NCBI GenBank assembly: GCA_018303075.1
Contig: JAGVYW010000042.1
Span: forward strand, 1 to 51,485
DNA: 51,485 bases
Direction of reading: 5' to 3'
Source: Candidatus Woesearchaeota archaeon
GTDB lineage: Archaea; Nanobdellota; Nanobdellia; Woesearchaeales; DSVV01
Positions within the stretch are counted from its first letter, which is position 1; every line of letters begins with the position of its first letter. This document shows, piece by piece, positions 21,898-31,509 of the stretch. The notes beneath the pieces are model-generated. The model had not been told where the DNA came from. It did no database searches and saw nothing but the letters and a program-made list of their open reading frames with translations. The position numbers and the translations under genes are program-made.

Positions 21898-22845
21898 ATG
21901 AATGAAATAAAAAATAAATTTAAGACAAGTATTGCAGGATTTCAATTACATAATTATTTGTTTAATGCATCTGGACCAAGATGCATGACATTGGAAGAAT
22001 TAATTGCATTAGGAGAATCAAGAAGCAGTGTAATACTTTCAAAATCATGCACACTGCTTCCAAGAGAAGGTAATCCTGAGCCGCGATATTTTGATCTACC
22101 ACTTGGTTCAATCAATTCAATGGGCTTGCCAAATCTTGGATATAAGAAATATGTAGAGTTTGCTCCTCTGCTGAGAAGATATAATAAACCTTATTTTGTA
22201 AGTGTTTCTGGTTTGAGTTTAGCTGATAATATCACAATGATTTCTGAGCTATCTGAAGTTCCAGAGATAGATGCGTTTGAATTAAATCTTTCCTGTCCAA
22301 ATGTTATCGGAAAACCACAAATAGGATATGATTTTGAACAAACTAAGCAAGTATTAGATGAAGTTATGAAAATCACAAAAAAACCATTTGGTGTAAAACT
22401 GCCGCCGTATTTTGATTTTGTGCATTTTGAAGAAATGGCAAAGATACTTAATAAACATAATATAGCTTTTGTCACATGCATCAATTCAATAGGAAACGGG
22501 CTTTTTGTTGATGCTGATACTGAAAAAGCAGTAATAAAACCAAAAGGAGGATTTGGTGGATTAGGAGGAGAATACGTTAAGCCAACTGCATTAGCAAATG
22601 TAAAGAAATTTTATGAATTGCTACGAAAAGATATTGCAATTATTGGTGTAGGAGGCATTGCTAGTGGAATGGATGCGTTTGAATTTTTATTATGCGGGGC
22701 AAGCGCTGTGCAGATTGCAACTGCATATCAAAAAGAAGGAACTGCTGTATTTGCAAGAATTGAAAAAGAATTTATCGAGTTTTTAGAGAAGAAAGAATAC
22801 AATAGTCTTAGTGAAGCAAAAGGAAAGCTGAAGATTTACGAATGA
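21898..22845 (+). CDS. pyrD: Dihydroorotate dehydrogenase, class 1A
   Basis: A 315-aa FMN enzyme that oxidises dihydroorotate to orotate. The sequence is close to the class 1A (fumarate-using, cytosolic, homodimeric) type: NASGPRCMTLEEL, SINSMGLPNLG, ELNLSCPNVIGKPQIGYDFE with the catalytic Cys, GVKLPPYFDFVHFEEMA, INSIGNGLFVDADTE and IIGVGGIASGMDAFEFLLCG. Class 1B enzymes would need a PyrK electron-transfer partner, and none is seen here. ATG 21898 is taken rather than GTG 21889. The stop overlaps the ATG 22842 of the next ORF (ATGA). The class 1A assignment rests on motif similarity to lactococcal PyrDA. Confidence 0.94.
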   Translation: MNEIKNKFKTSIAGFQLHNYLFNASGPRCMTLEELIALGESRSSVILSKSCTLLPREGNPEPRYFDLPLGSINSMGLPNLGYKKYVEFAPLLRRYNKPYFVSVSGLSLADNITMISELSEVPEIDAFELNLSCPNVIGKPQIGYDFEQTKQVLDEVMKITKKPFGVKLPPYFDFVHFEEMAKILNKHNIAFVTCINSIGNGLFVDADTEKAVIKPKGGFGGLGGEYVKPTALANVKKFYELLRKDIAIIGVGGIASGMDAFEFLLCGASAVQIATAYQKEGTAVFARIEKEFIEFLEKKEYNSLSEAKGKLKIYE

Positions 22846-22859
22846 TTTGGGGTAACTCA

Positions 22860-24818
22860 ATGGAAAATGATACAAGATTATTATTAGAGAATTGCACAGT
22901 TGTAAATACAGACGGAATGTTTTCAAAGAAAAATATCTTTATTGAAAATGGAAAGATTACAAAGATTGAAAGTAATAATTTTGTCAATAATGTTTCGTAT
23001 AAAGTTATTGACTGTACTGGGAAACTTGTACTGCCTGGATTAATCGACTGCCATGTACACTTTCGTGATCCTGGATTTCCAGAAAAAGAAGATTTTTTTA
23101 CTGGAAGCTCTGCTGCAGCTGCAGGAGGAGTAACTTCTGTGTTAGAAATGCCAAATACATCTCCTACGACGTTTAATCGAGAATTGCTTCAACAAAAGAG
23201 AGATATCGCAAACCATAAAAGTGCTGTGAATTATGGTTTTTACATAGGAGCAGCAGCTGATAATCTTGAAGAGCTACTGCTGGCTGAGAATATTGCCGGG
23301 ATAAAAGTGTATATGAATCTTACAACAGGAAAATTAATAATAGAAAATGATGCTAATCTGCAGAAAATATTTTCTCTAAACAATAAACTTTTTGCCGTGC
23401 ATGCTGAAGGAAAAACATTTGCAAAAGCATTATCTTTATTCCATGGAAATAATTCATCTAAATTATACTTGTGCCATACTTCTTTACAATCAGAAATTGA
23501 GATGATTAGAAAAGAGAAAGCAGCTGGAAAAATGGTTTATGGTGAGGTTTGTCCGCATCATCTTATTTTCACAAAAGATGATTTGACTAGACTTGGTGGA
23601 TATGGCGTTATGAAGCCTGCATTGGCAACTAATGTCGACAGAAATGCTCTTTGGGCAGCAATAAATGATGGCACAATTGATGTGCTCGCAACTGACCATG
23701 CACCGCATACAAGAGCTGAGAAGAATTGTGATAATCCTGCGTTTGGAGTTATTGGGATTGAATTATTGCTGCCATTAGCATTGACATGGTATCATGAAGG
23801 AAGATTAAGCCTTAGAAAAATAATAGAATTGTGCTGCGAGAATCCTTGCAGAATCTTTGAGATAAAAAACAAAGGTTATCTTAGAGAAGGATATGATGCT
23901 GATATTGTCATTGTTGATCTAGCTGCTGAGAAGATTGTCAATGATGAACTTCTTTTTTCAAAAGCAAAAGGTTCTCCATATAATTGGATGAAATTAAAAG
24001 GATTGCCTGTGATAACAATTGTTAATGGCAATATTGTGTTTGAAGACGGCAGAATCAATGAATCAATAAAAGGAAAAGAATTGATTTTTGAACAAGATGA
24101 AACTGAAAAAGAAAATAAAACTAGGGTAAAAAGCGATTCAAATGTAGATATTGGAGAGAGTATTGCAGTTGGAGAAGATATAACTGAAAAGACTGCAGAG
24201 ATATTATTAGATACAAAAGCAATAATTGTCAATGCAGAAAAACCATATAGATATGTATCTGGAATACTAAGCCCTATCTATTGCGATAATAGAATCCTGC
24301 TGTCTTATCCTGACAAAAGAAAAATTATAGTTGAGAGCTATCTTGCATTGCTTGAAAGAGAAGATGTACAATTTGATGTTGTTGCCGGGGTTGCAACTGC
24401 AGGAATACCTTGGGCAGCAATGATAGCAAACAGATTGGATAAGCCATTGATATATGTCAGAGCTGAGAAGAAAGAACATGGAAAGCAGAATGCAATAGAG
24501 GGTGAGTTGGGAATCGGACAAAGAGTATTGGTTGTTGAAGATTTGATATCTACTGGAGGAAGCAGCTTGAAAGCAGTGCAGCAGATTAGAGATGCACAAG
24601 GCATTGTTGACAATTGTATTGCAATAATGAATTATGAATTTGAGGATAGCAGAAATAAATTTAATGAGAAAGGCTGTACTTTGCTGTCATTAACTAATTT
24701 CTCTGCTCTCAGCAAAAAGGTATTGGATAGAAAATATATTAATCTAGCTGACTATAACAAAATAAAAGAATGGAATACAATACCAAAAGAATGGGGAAAG
24801 AAATTTGGGTTTGAATGA
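22860..24818 (+). CDS. pyrC: Dihydroorotase-orotate phosphoribosyltransferase fusion (PyrC-PyrE)
   Basis: A fusion of two pathway enzymes in one 652-aa chain. Residues 1-400 are dihydroorotase of the amidohydrolase superfamily: metal site DCHVHFRDPG (near 63), the Lys of GIKVYM that is carboxylated in this family, HAEG, LCHTS and ATDHAPH (near 280). A charged linker (about 400-440, EQDETEKENKTRVKSDSNVD) follows. Residues about 440-652 are orotate phosphoribosyltransferase, with YVRAEKKEHG and the PRPP loop VLVVEDLISTGGSS (near 556-569). The steps catalysed, ring closure before and PRPP transfer after PyrD, are not consecutive. ATG 22860 is preferred to ATG 22842 because it follows GGGGT at ribosome-site distance. 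Confidence 0.93.
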   Translation: MENDTRLLLENCTVVNTDGMFSKKNIFIENGKITKIESNNFVNNVSYKVIDCTGKLVLPGLIDCHVHFRDPGFPEKEDFFTGSSAAAAGGVTSVLEMPNTSPTTFNRELLQQKRDIANHKSAVNYGFYIGAAADNLEELLLAENIAGIKVYMNLTTGKLIIENDANLQKIFSLNNKLFAVHAEGKTFAKALSLFHGNNSSKLYLCHTSLQSEIEMIRKEKAAGKMVYGEVCPHHLIFTKDDLTRLGGYGVMKPALATNVDRNALWAAINDGTIDVLATDHAPHTRAEKNCDNPAFGVIGIELLLPLALTWYHEGRLSLRKIIELCCENPCRIFEIKNKGYLREGYDADIVIVDLAAEKIVNDELLFSKAKGSPYNWMKLKGLPVITIVNGNIVFEDGRINESIKGKELIFEQDETEKENKTRVKSDSNVDIGESIAVGEDITEKTAEILLDTKAIIVNAEKPYRYVSGILSPIYCDNRILLSYPDKRKIIVESYLALLEREDVQFDVVAGVATAGIPWAAMIANRLDKPLIYVRAEKKEHGKQNAIEGELGIGQRVLVVEDLISTGGSSLKAVQQIRDAQGIVDNCIAIMNYEFEDSRNKFNEKGCTLLSLTNFSALSKKVLDRKYINLADYNKIKEWNTIPKEWGKKFGFE

Positions 24819-24833
24819 GAGTGTCAAAGCAAA

Positions 24834-25223
24834 TTATTTTATCAGTATAACCTCTTTCAAAATCTTAAAATAATAATCTCCTGTGACTATCTTTGCGCCT
24901 ATCTTCTTTGCAGTTAGAATTATAAAAACATCTGCTAAACTTATTTTTTTATTTAACCCTCTCATCTGAAGGTATAATTCTCCAATTTCATCTGCAAATG
25001 CCAAATCAGGATAATAAATTGCTGAGAGCGAGATAATCACTTTTCTGGCTTCACTAAACATCACTTTTTTCCTCTTAAAATGACATGAAAGTTCTGCAAT
25101 AGTAATTATATTTGTATAAATTACATTATTATTGCTTTCAACAATTGACTTTACTCTTTCACCTGCTTCTGTTCCAGAAAAATATTCAACCCATGCACTT
25201 GCATCTATGACAAAGTTATTCAT
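24834..25223 (-). CDS. vapC: VapC-like PIN-domain toxin
   Basis: A 129-aa PIN ribonuclease. Acidic metal-binding residues are in place: FVIDASAWVEYF (first Asp), TIAELSCHF (Glu), ISLADVFIILTAKKIGAKIVT (Asp) and TGDYYF (Asp). VapC toxins cleave tRNA or rRNA when not held by VapB. The start overlaps the stop of the upstream antitoxin gene by 4 bases, the classic order antitoxin then toxin. It is convergent with pyrCE and inserted between pyrCE and pyrF, so the pair has probably moved into the pyrimidine cluster. Confidence 0.9.
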   Translation of the reverse strand: MNNFVIDASAWVEYFSGTEAGERVKSIVESNNNVIYTNIITIAELSCHFKRKKVMFSEARKVIISLSAIYYPDLAFADEIGELYLQMRGLNKKISLADVFIILTAKKIGAKIVTGDYYFKILKEVILIK

Positions 25224-25423
25224 TTTTCCAATTGCCCCTTAAATGCATCTTCTTTAGTAAAAGGTACTAAACCTTTGTGTAAACCAAAGCCACTCTTTCT
25301 TATTTTTTCTATTTCTATCTTTATTATCTGATTTTCTATTAATCCTTCTTTCTCTACAATATTTCTTGGAATAGTAACCATTAATGAACCGCCTATCTTC
25401 CTTGTTTTAGTAATTGCTTCCAT
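25220..25423 (-). CDS. vapB: VapB antitoxin, AbrB type
   Basis: A 67-aa protein. Residues 3-45 form an AbrB swapped-hairpin DNA-binding domain (ITKTRKIGGSLMVTIPRNIV, QIIKIEIEKI), and the C-terminal tail (HKGLVPFTKEDAFKGQLEK) would wrap the toxin. The ATG at 25423 is preceded by AT-rich TATA-like DNA, with little leader. TATAA..TTATA inverted repeats just upstream (aaatataattaagttatata) may be its operator. Confidence 0.85.
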   Translation of the reverse strand: MEAITKTRKIGGSLMVTIPRNIVEKEGLIENQIIKIEIEKIRKSGFGLHKGLVPFTKEDAFKGQLEK

Positions 25424-25519
25424 ATAATATTAAATATAATTAAGTTATATATAAAGTTTTCTCTTGTTTATTTGCAAATATTTTTATACACCTGCCTGTT
25501 TCTTTAATTAGGTGATTAT

Positions 25520-26395
25520 ATGACTCAACAAGAAACTTATGCTGAAAAATTAACACGATTAGCAAAAGAAAGAAAAAGCATCATCTGTGTTGGGTTAGAT
25601 CCTGAGATTGATAAGATTCCTTTGCATGGAGAGATTGAAGATGTTGTGTTTACATTCTACAGAAATATTCTTCAGGCAATGATTGATGAGAATGTAAAGC
25701 CAGCGATTGTCAAGCCAAATTATGCTTTTTATTTTCAGCATGGCTTTGAAGGATTAAAAGCATTGCAAAGGATTGTTGGATTCTGCCATGAGAATGATAT
25801 CCCTATAATATTAGATGCAAAAGTTGGTGACATAAATAAAACAGCACAAGCTTATGCAAAAGGAATATTTGACTGGTTGAAAGTAGACGCTGTTACTGTT
25901 AATGCTTATATGGGCAGAGATGTGCTTGAGCCATTTTTTCCATATTGCAGAGAAGGAAAAGGAGTATATGGATTATTGAAAACATCAAATGAAAGTTCCG
26001 GAGAATTACAAGATTTAGAGTTGAAAGACGGCAAAAAGGTTTATCTGGCAGCTGCTGATATTCTTGCTGGAATTTATTCAAAAAAAGAGGTTACTTCTGG
26101 ATCATTAGGGGGTGTTGTTGGAGCAACTTATCCTATTCAGCTGCAAGAATTGAATGATTATTTTGTTTCTCGGAATGTTGTTGTACCACTACTGATTCCA
26201 GGTGTAGGAAAACAAGGTGGAAGTGCTGCAGATGTTGTTCAAGCACTTGGCGGAAAAAAGAATGAAAATATCTGGATGCATAGAATAAATGTTTCTTCTG
26301 GATTTAGTGAAGCATACATTGCACAGAAAACAACAGATTATGCTGGAGCTGCTGTGAAAGAATTGAAGCGATTGAATAAAGAAGTTGGGCCGTAA
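25520..26395 (+). CDS. pyrF: Orotidine 5'-phosphate decarboxylase (long, type 2)
   Basis: A 291-aa OMP decarboxylase, the last step to UMP. The active-site set DAKVGDI (near 99-105; usual form DxKxxDI) lies after IILDAK. IICVGLDPEIDKIP at the start, VTVNAYMGRD, GLLKTSN and the phosphate loop LLIPGVGKQGGSAADVVQ are typical of the long 'subfamily 2' enzymes found mainly in bacteria, not the roughly 220-aa form common in archaea. This suggests transfer. A ribosome site AGGTGATT and a TATA-like atttttatac precede it. Separated from the pyr operon by the VapBC pair. Confidence 0.93.
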   Translation: MTQQETYAEKLTRLAKERKSIICVGLDPEIDKIPLHGEIEDVVFTFYRNILQAMIDENVKPAIVKPNYAFYFQHGFEGLKALQRIVGFCHENDIPIILDAKVGDINKTAQAYAKGIFDWLKVDAVTVNAYMGRDVLEPFFPYCREGKGVYGLLKTSNESSGELQDLELKDGKKVYLAAADILAGIYSKKEVTSGSLGGVVGATYPIQLQELNDYFVSRNVVVPLLIPGVGKQGGSAADVVQALGGKKNENIWMHRINVSSGFSEAYIAQKTTDYAGAAVKELKRLNKEVGP

Positions 26396-26426
26396 GAAGA
26401 GAAAAATAAAAAAAATAAAAAAATGT

Positions 26427-29400
26427 TTATTTTTGTTTCTTTTTATAATATACTACTCCTACAATAATCACAACAATCAGTACAAGTACAACTAATGCAC
26501 CCATTCCTGAACCTGCTCCTCCAAATAATTGGTCAAATGCTTTTCCAGCTAAATCTCTTTTTGTTTTTTTGTCAACTTTCTTTGCAGTTTCTCTTGTCTC
26601 TCTTCTCTCTGCTTTTACAGAAGTTTCAGTTGTTGTTTCTGCTACAACTGAAGCAGGTGTAGTTTCTTTAGCTACTTCTTTTTTAGGTGTTGGTTCAGCT
26701 GGCACTGCAGGTGCTACTGGAGTTGCTACAGGAGGTGTTACTATAGGAGTACTGCTTCCTCCACCGCTACCTCCATTGTTGTTATCTCCTCCACCTGAAT
26801 ATACATTTATATAATGTCCTGAGTAACCAATAGATGTTGGAATCTTACATTCTGTTTCTGTTGTGTTTCCTGTGCAATTTACATAAGCTGTGCTGTCTGT
26901 ACAATCAGAGATGTTATCTTCATCACAATGCTTAAATATATTGTTTGCATTGTATGCAACTGGAAATTCTTCAATTATATAATCATTAGCTCCACCCATA
27001 CCAAAACTAAACAAGTTTTCTGACCATGCTTCTTCATCTGAATCCATACCAATCATTTTTTGGGTAGTATTACATACTAATTTATTTTGCAAGTCAATGT
27101 CTTGCGGCTGTGTAATATCTACTCCAACAAAAGTCATGTCATAATTGCCATCGTCACATTCAATTGTCATATTACAGTTTTTTGTTATAGATGTATTTAC
27201 TTTAATTGCATAACTTCCATTCCAATTTGTTTTATTATATCCATTGCACATCAAGTCAACTTCATAACCTGCGTCTAAATCCAAATCAAATAAAACTTTT
27301 TTAGTTTCTGTTTTTGTTGTAAAATTCAAACATGCACTTTTTGCTGTATTATTAGATGGATCAATTACTCTTGTCTTAAAGAAATAATCAGTTCCTGTTT
27401 GTAATGAATAACCAAGAATGTTATAGTCCAGATTTATTCCATGAAATGGTTTGTAGTCATCAAAAGTAAATGATGGATCTCCTAAATCATCTAATGTTGC
27501 GTTTACTGTAACACATGAAGAGTCATTGAAATAAAACAATACTGCTCCTTTTGCCGGCTCATCTGTATCAAATTTAATAAATGCACCATCTGACCATTCA
27601 TCAACCATCTGGAATAATACCATTGGTGATTTCTTATCATTTGCATTAGCTATAAAATTAAATGAACCTCCGCATTTAGGCATTGGTGTACAGATTGGGT
27701 CATCACAGTCAACTAAATCATCATTATTGTCATCTTTATTATTAAAGCAGTCTTCAAATGACATAAATCCTTTATCCTTGATAAACGCACATTCTTCATC
27801 TGTACTTGCAGGTTTTCCATCTCCATCTATATCAGGATCTCCTGGACAGAAACAACACTCTGGTTTCCAATCAACTGTGCCTTTTGTATAATAACCAGGT
27901 CCAGCAGAATCTGTGATAAATGTAGCATTATGCCCTGATATAACAAATACCCTCATAACTTCACTTGCATTGTACATTGTTGTGTAACTCTCTAAATCTT
28001 CATAACTAACAGCGATACCAGCACCACCAACCATCTGACATGAAATTCCCCTATCAACATATAATGCCACACTTGTTGGCGACCAGCTTCCACCTGAACA
28101 TTTATAGAATGTTTTTGTATCAGTTGTCTTGTTTTGTGTTGACCATTGCTCTAAATAATTTATCATAAACTCAAAACCTTGCAATTTATTTCCGTCTTGG
28201 TCAGTTGCATTACAGTTATTTGATGAGTTTCCATCAGTATCTAAATACCAAATAAATCTTGTAGTATTAGTTCCATTGTTTACTGCAGTAGGCAAACCCA
28301 TTTCATTATAAAAATGAGTTGGTTTTCCATTACACATAGCTGCTTTTTTTGTTTGTGTTACTCCAATTCCAAAACCAAGTTCTTGTCCTAAATCCTTAAT
28401 ACCAAAATATCTTATATCTACTGCTTCTAATGTATCATTTTGCTCTGTTGTACTTGTTCCCCAACCTGTTGGTGTATTCCAGTCTTGTTTACCTGGCTCA
28501 GAAGGAATTGGCCCAACATCAGTATCATCTCCTAAATGGAAAAACTCCATGTTATTAAAAATTCCTTGTGCATTTTGAATAGGCCCCATCATTATTCCCC
28601 CACCAAAAGGATTTGCTGCTCCGCCTCCACCAAAACCAGCACCCGCAAATTTATCCCCTCCTGATTTTGGGTCACAAAGCTCTTCTCCTGTACTATTATA
28701 ATATTGACAAGATGGTTTTTCTTCACAAGCTGTTATATTTCCATCATAGTCTGCGCAATCTGCATAGAATGAAGGATCACATGCAGTTTCTACCCATTCA
28801 CACATAGGTTTACTATCAACACATCCTGTACTGTTAAAATTAGAGTTGAAACAATTTGGCTCACAATGTCCACCCATTCCTTCCATCATTGGCCCCATAA
28901 AATCATTTGACCATGTACAATTTCCATTAGCACTACAACTTGATGAGTTCCATAATTGATGACATTGTGTAAAGATTGAAAAATCACAAAATCCTGGTCC
29001 TCCACCAACACCATCTGGATCACTCCAACTACAATATTGGTTTTGACTACAATTTGTAGTATTTAACCCATTACATACTTTTCCAGTTGATTTCTTTACA
29101 TCACACCATCCAGCGCCTGGTCCGTCTTCTACTGTTAAATTAACCCATCTACAACCAGATGTAGCATTACACATTACTTCATTTTCTTCAAATGACCAGC
29201 ATTGCTCTCCTGGATTTGCACATCTTAATGAATTTGACCAAGTATCAGATATCCATGTACAATTATAGTTCTGCCCAGCTAATATTACTTGTCCATTAGC
29301 GCATGTAGCATTGGAATTATATTGTCCACAATTTCCAAATGAATCTCCTCCGCATGCTTTATCAAATGAGCAATCTTTATCATTACAATCAGTGCTATCA

Positions 29401-31370
29401 TCTCCGTCATTATCTATACCATCAAAGCAAACCTCTCCATCAAATCCAGTAGGTTTACAATAATAATATGTGCTGTCCCATGTACAAGATAAAGGATTTG
29501 ATAAATTAGCTGTGTTTAAACAATCAGTTTCAGTTGGGCATGACATACAATCTTGACTGCAGACTTTCTTTGAATTACCTACACAAAAACCACCATAAGA
29601 ATCAGTAATCCATTTACAACCTGCATTACTTTGCTCGCATTTTTCCTGTTGAATATTAACATCAGTTGAGACTATGCCACAACTTTTACAGTCAGTATTA
29701 CAATCTCCTCCACCAAACTTAAATTGCTGTGGCGGAAGACAAGTTCCGTATCCATTTGCAGCATTTGTATTATTTTGATACTGACAGTATCCTAAACTAG
29801 AAGCAAGACAAGCTATCTGAGCATCACTAACTGAGCTAACTTCTGTACCATTTTGATAAAACCATTCGCATGCTCCGCAAAAACTATTACAGTTTTCAAA
29901 CATTCCTCCACCTGATGTTGTACCTTGTTTACAGAAACAATCATTTTTAATACTGCCATCGAAATCTTCATATTGCTCACATGACCATATTCCTTTTGCA
30001 GCTTGACAAGCACTTTCTCCCCCATTAGTATTATCAATCTCCCAGAAATCTCCAATTGGACCTCCTTTAAACACAGAGTCAAACATAAATTTACATTTGT
30101 TTGATGTATTATCCCAGTTACAAGGCATATTAAATGTAGTTGCCAGCCATGTACAGTTATCTGCAGTCGTAATCTTTGAATCTTCACAAAACTTTATCTC
30201 TTCACCTCCTATTTTTGGTGTACATATTGACATTTCATCTGTTGTTTTAGTTCTATTTATTTTTTGACAATAATTACCAGTTAATGCAGAAGAATTGCCC
30301 CATTTACATCCAGGAAATGGCCCGCAATCACAAGAATTTTTTACTCTTACATCACTGCATTCTATATTATCAGTTGCCAATGTAACATTAAAATATGTTT
30401 TGCTTGCAGTAAATTCTATACCTGAAGCATCTGATTGATGACCTTCACAATACCCTTCTGGTTTATTATAACAAAAACTAGTGCTTTTGCTTATATTTCC
30501 TCCTCCATTTTGAACATTTATTAATCCATTAGTATTCGAACAATAAACACATCCACTGACATTCATACAAACACCAGGATTCATATCTGCAAACCAGCAA
30601 TGCTCTGCTCCTCCACCTTCACCAACAAAATCAGAAGAAGGCGGCATACAACCACCATTGCTTGGATTATAATTACAGCCATTGCCTAAACAATCATTTG
30701 AATTATTATTATATAACTCACAACCAGCTGCTCCACAAGTTTGTGAGCCATTGTTCCAATTACATGGAAACATCAATGATTCAGCTGTCTTGCATTTGCT
30801 TTGATTTCCATTAAAATTATTACATGGCGGGACAACGCAGCATCCAACTGAATCCATACACCAAGGATCATAATCTAATTGATTAGATGCGTTCTTATGA
30901 TGCCATTCACAGATTCCATTTAGATAAGTTGGGTCTTCGCAATAAGTTTCATTTGTGCTGTCTCTATTCCAACAACCCTGCATCTGACAACAACCAACAT
31001 CACTAATATTATCTATTTGTCCAGAAGGACTCCAATCTCCAACTGATTTAAAAGGACACCATGAATTTTGATTTTTATCATTTGCTTCCCATCCACAAGT
31101 TAAGTTATAAGTAGAAACAGCATTATTACATCCACTTTGATCTCCATCAAAATTCCAACAATTTAATTGATCACAACAACCTACAGAATCCATACACCAT
31201 GTATTATTCTCTGCAGGTTTCCATAAACATTTGCCACTCTGCGCATTACACTGCGACTGATTTCCTTGATACTGCCAGCAATTGACAAATTCATCTGCTG
31301 CAACAATTCCAGCAAGAGATAGACAGATTAATAAACTTAACACTAACAAAACAGACCTTTTTGATTCCAT
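26427..31370 (-). CDS. Giant Cys-rich repeat surface protein, membrane anchored
   Basis: A 1647-aa exported protein. It starts with a signal peptide (SVLLVLSLLICLSLAGIVAA) and ends with a Thr/Pro/Ala-rich stalk (TPIVTPPVATPVAPAVPAEP) and one C-terminal membrane helix (GALVVLVLIVVIIVGVVYY) with a basic end. Residues 30-900 are more than twenty short Cys/Trp repeats of the form CW...GNQSxCN...CxW, reminiscent of PSI/plexin-type disulfide modules. Two acidic metal-binding motifs (CFDGIDNDGDDSTDC near 645, CFNNKDDNNDDLVDC near 1210) resemble calcium-type loops. A beta-sandwich-like region follows (FIKFDTDEPAKGAVLFYFND). Asn-x-Ser/Thr sites are very dense, which suggests heavy N-glycosylation. The dozens of cysteines imply extracellular oxidative folding. 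Probably an adhesin; no family name is certain. Confidence 0.8.
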   Translation of the reverse strand: MESKRSVLLVLSLLICLSLAGIVAADEFVNCWQYQGNQSQCNAQSGKCLWKPAENNTWCMDSVGCCDQLNCWNFDGDQSGCNNAVSTYNLTCGWEANDKNQNSWCPFKSVGDWSPSGQIDNISDVGCCQMQGCWNRDSTNETYCEDPTYLNGICEWHHKNASNQLDYDPWCMDSVGCCVVPPCNNFNGNQSKCKTAESLMFPCNWNNGSQTCGAAGCELYNNNSNDCLGNGCNYNPSNGGCMPPSSDFVGEGGGAEHCWFADMNPGVCMNVSGCVYCSNTNGLINVQNGGGNISKSTSFCYNKPEGYCEGHQSDASGIEFTASKTYFNVTLATDNIECSDVRVKNSCDCGPFPGCKWGNSSALTGNYCQKINRTKTTDEMSICTPKIGGEEIKFCEDSKITTADNCTWLATTFNMPCNWDNTSNKCKFMFDSVFKGGPIGDFWEIDNTNGGESACQAAKGIWSCEQYEDFDGSIKNDCFCKQGTTSGGGMFENCNSFCGACEWFYQNGTEVSSVSDAQIACLASSLGYCQYQNNTNAANGYGTCLPPQQFKFGGGDCNTDCKSCGIVSTDVNIQQEKCEQSNAGCKWITDSYGGFCVGNSKKVCSQDCMSCPTETDCLNTANLSNPLSCTWDSTYYYCKPTGFDGEVCFDGIDNDGDDSTDCNDKDCSFDKACGGDSFGNCGQYNSNATCANGQVILAGQNYNCTWISDTWSNSLRCANPGEQCWSFEENEVMCNATSGCRWVNLTVEDGPGAGWCDVKKSTGKVCNGLNTTNCSQNQYCSWSDPDGVGGGPGFCDFSIFTQCHQLWNSSSCSANGNCTWSNDFMGPMMEGMGGHCEPNCFNSNFNSTGCVDSKPMCEWVETACDPSFYADCADYDGNITACEEKPSCQYYNSTGEELCDPKSGGDKFAGAGFGGGGAANPFGGGIMMGPIQNAQGIFNNMEFFHLGDDTDVGPIPSEPGKQDWNTPTGWGTSTTEQNDTLEAVDIRYFGIKDLGQELGFGIGVTQTKKAAMCNGKPTHFYNEMGLPTAVNNGTNTTRFIWYLDTDGNSSNNCNATDQDGNKLQGFEFMINYLEQWSTQNKTTDTKTFYKCSGGSWSPTSVALYVDRGISCQMVGGAGIAVSYEDLESYTTMYNASEVMRVFVISGHNATFITDSAGPGYYTKGTVDWKPECCFCPGDPDIDGDGKPASTDEECAFIKDKGFMSFEDCFNNKDDNNDDLVDCDDPICTPMPKCGGSFNFIANANDKKSPMVLFQMVDEWSDGAFIKFDTDEPAKGAVLFYFNDSSCVTVNATLDDLGDPSFTFDDYKPFHGINLDYNILGYSLQTGTDYFFKTRVIDPSNNTAKSACLNFTTKTETKKVLFDLDLDAGYEVDLMCNGYNKTNWNGSYAIKVNTSITKNCNMTIECDDGNYDMTFVGVDITQPQDIDLQNKLVCNTTQKMIGMDSDEEAWSENLFSFGMGGANDYIIEEFPVAYNANNIFKHCDEDNISDCTDSTAYVNCTGNTTETECKIPTSIGYSGHYINVYSGGGDNNNGGSGGGSSTPIVTPPVATPVAPAVPAEPTPKKEVAKETTPASVVAETTTETSVKAERRETRETAKKVDKKTKRDLAGKAFDQLFGGAGSGMGALVVLVLIVVIIVGVVYYKKKQK

Positions 31371-31509
31371 TTTCCTACACCCTTTTTTAATCTCATCTTA
31401 TTTAAAAAACAATCAAAAAGCAGATTAATTAGAACAAAAACTAAAATTTGCTTTAATAAAATTGTTTTTTATATTTTATATCATAACTTATATTTAAATA
31501 TTTATAATT

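Noticed and set aside
26569-26814. 81-aa plus-strand ORF
   Set aside because: It is the antisense of the Pro/Thr/Ala-rich stalk of the surface protein, which gives an artificial Gly/Val/Pro-rich ORF.
29813-30187. 124-aa minus-strand ORF inside the giant surface protein
   Set aside because: It is in a different frame of the same strand within a confidently coding gene and has no start signals of its own.
26427-31370. Cys repeats considered as a DNA-level tandem repeat or CRISPR-like array
   Set aside because: The repeats are protein-level (CW...C...CxW) with varied length and DNA, so there is no constant repeat/spacer structure. No CRISPR array is seen anywhere in the window.
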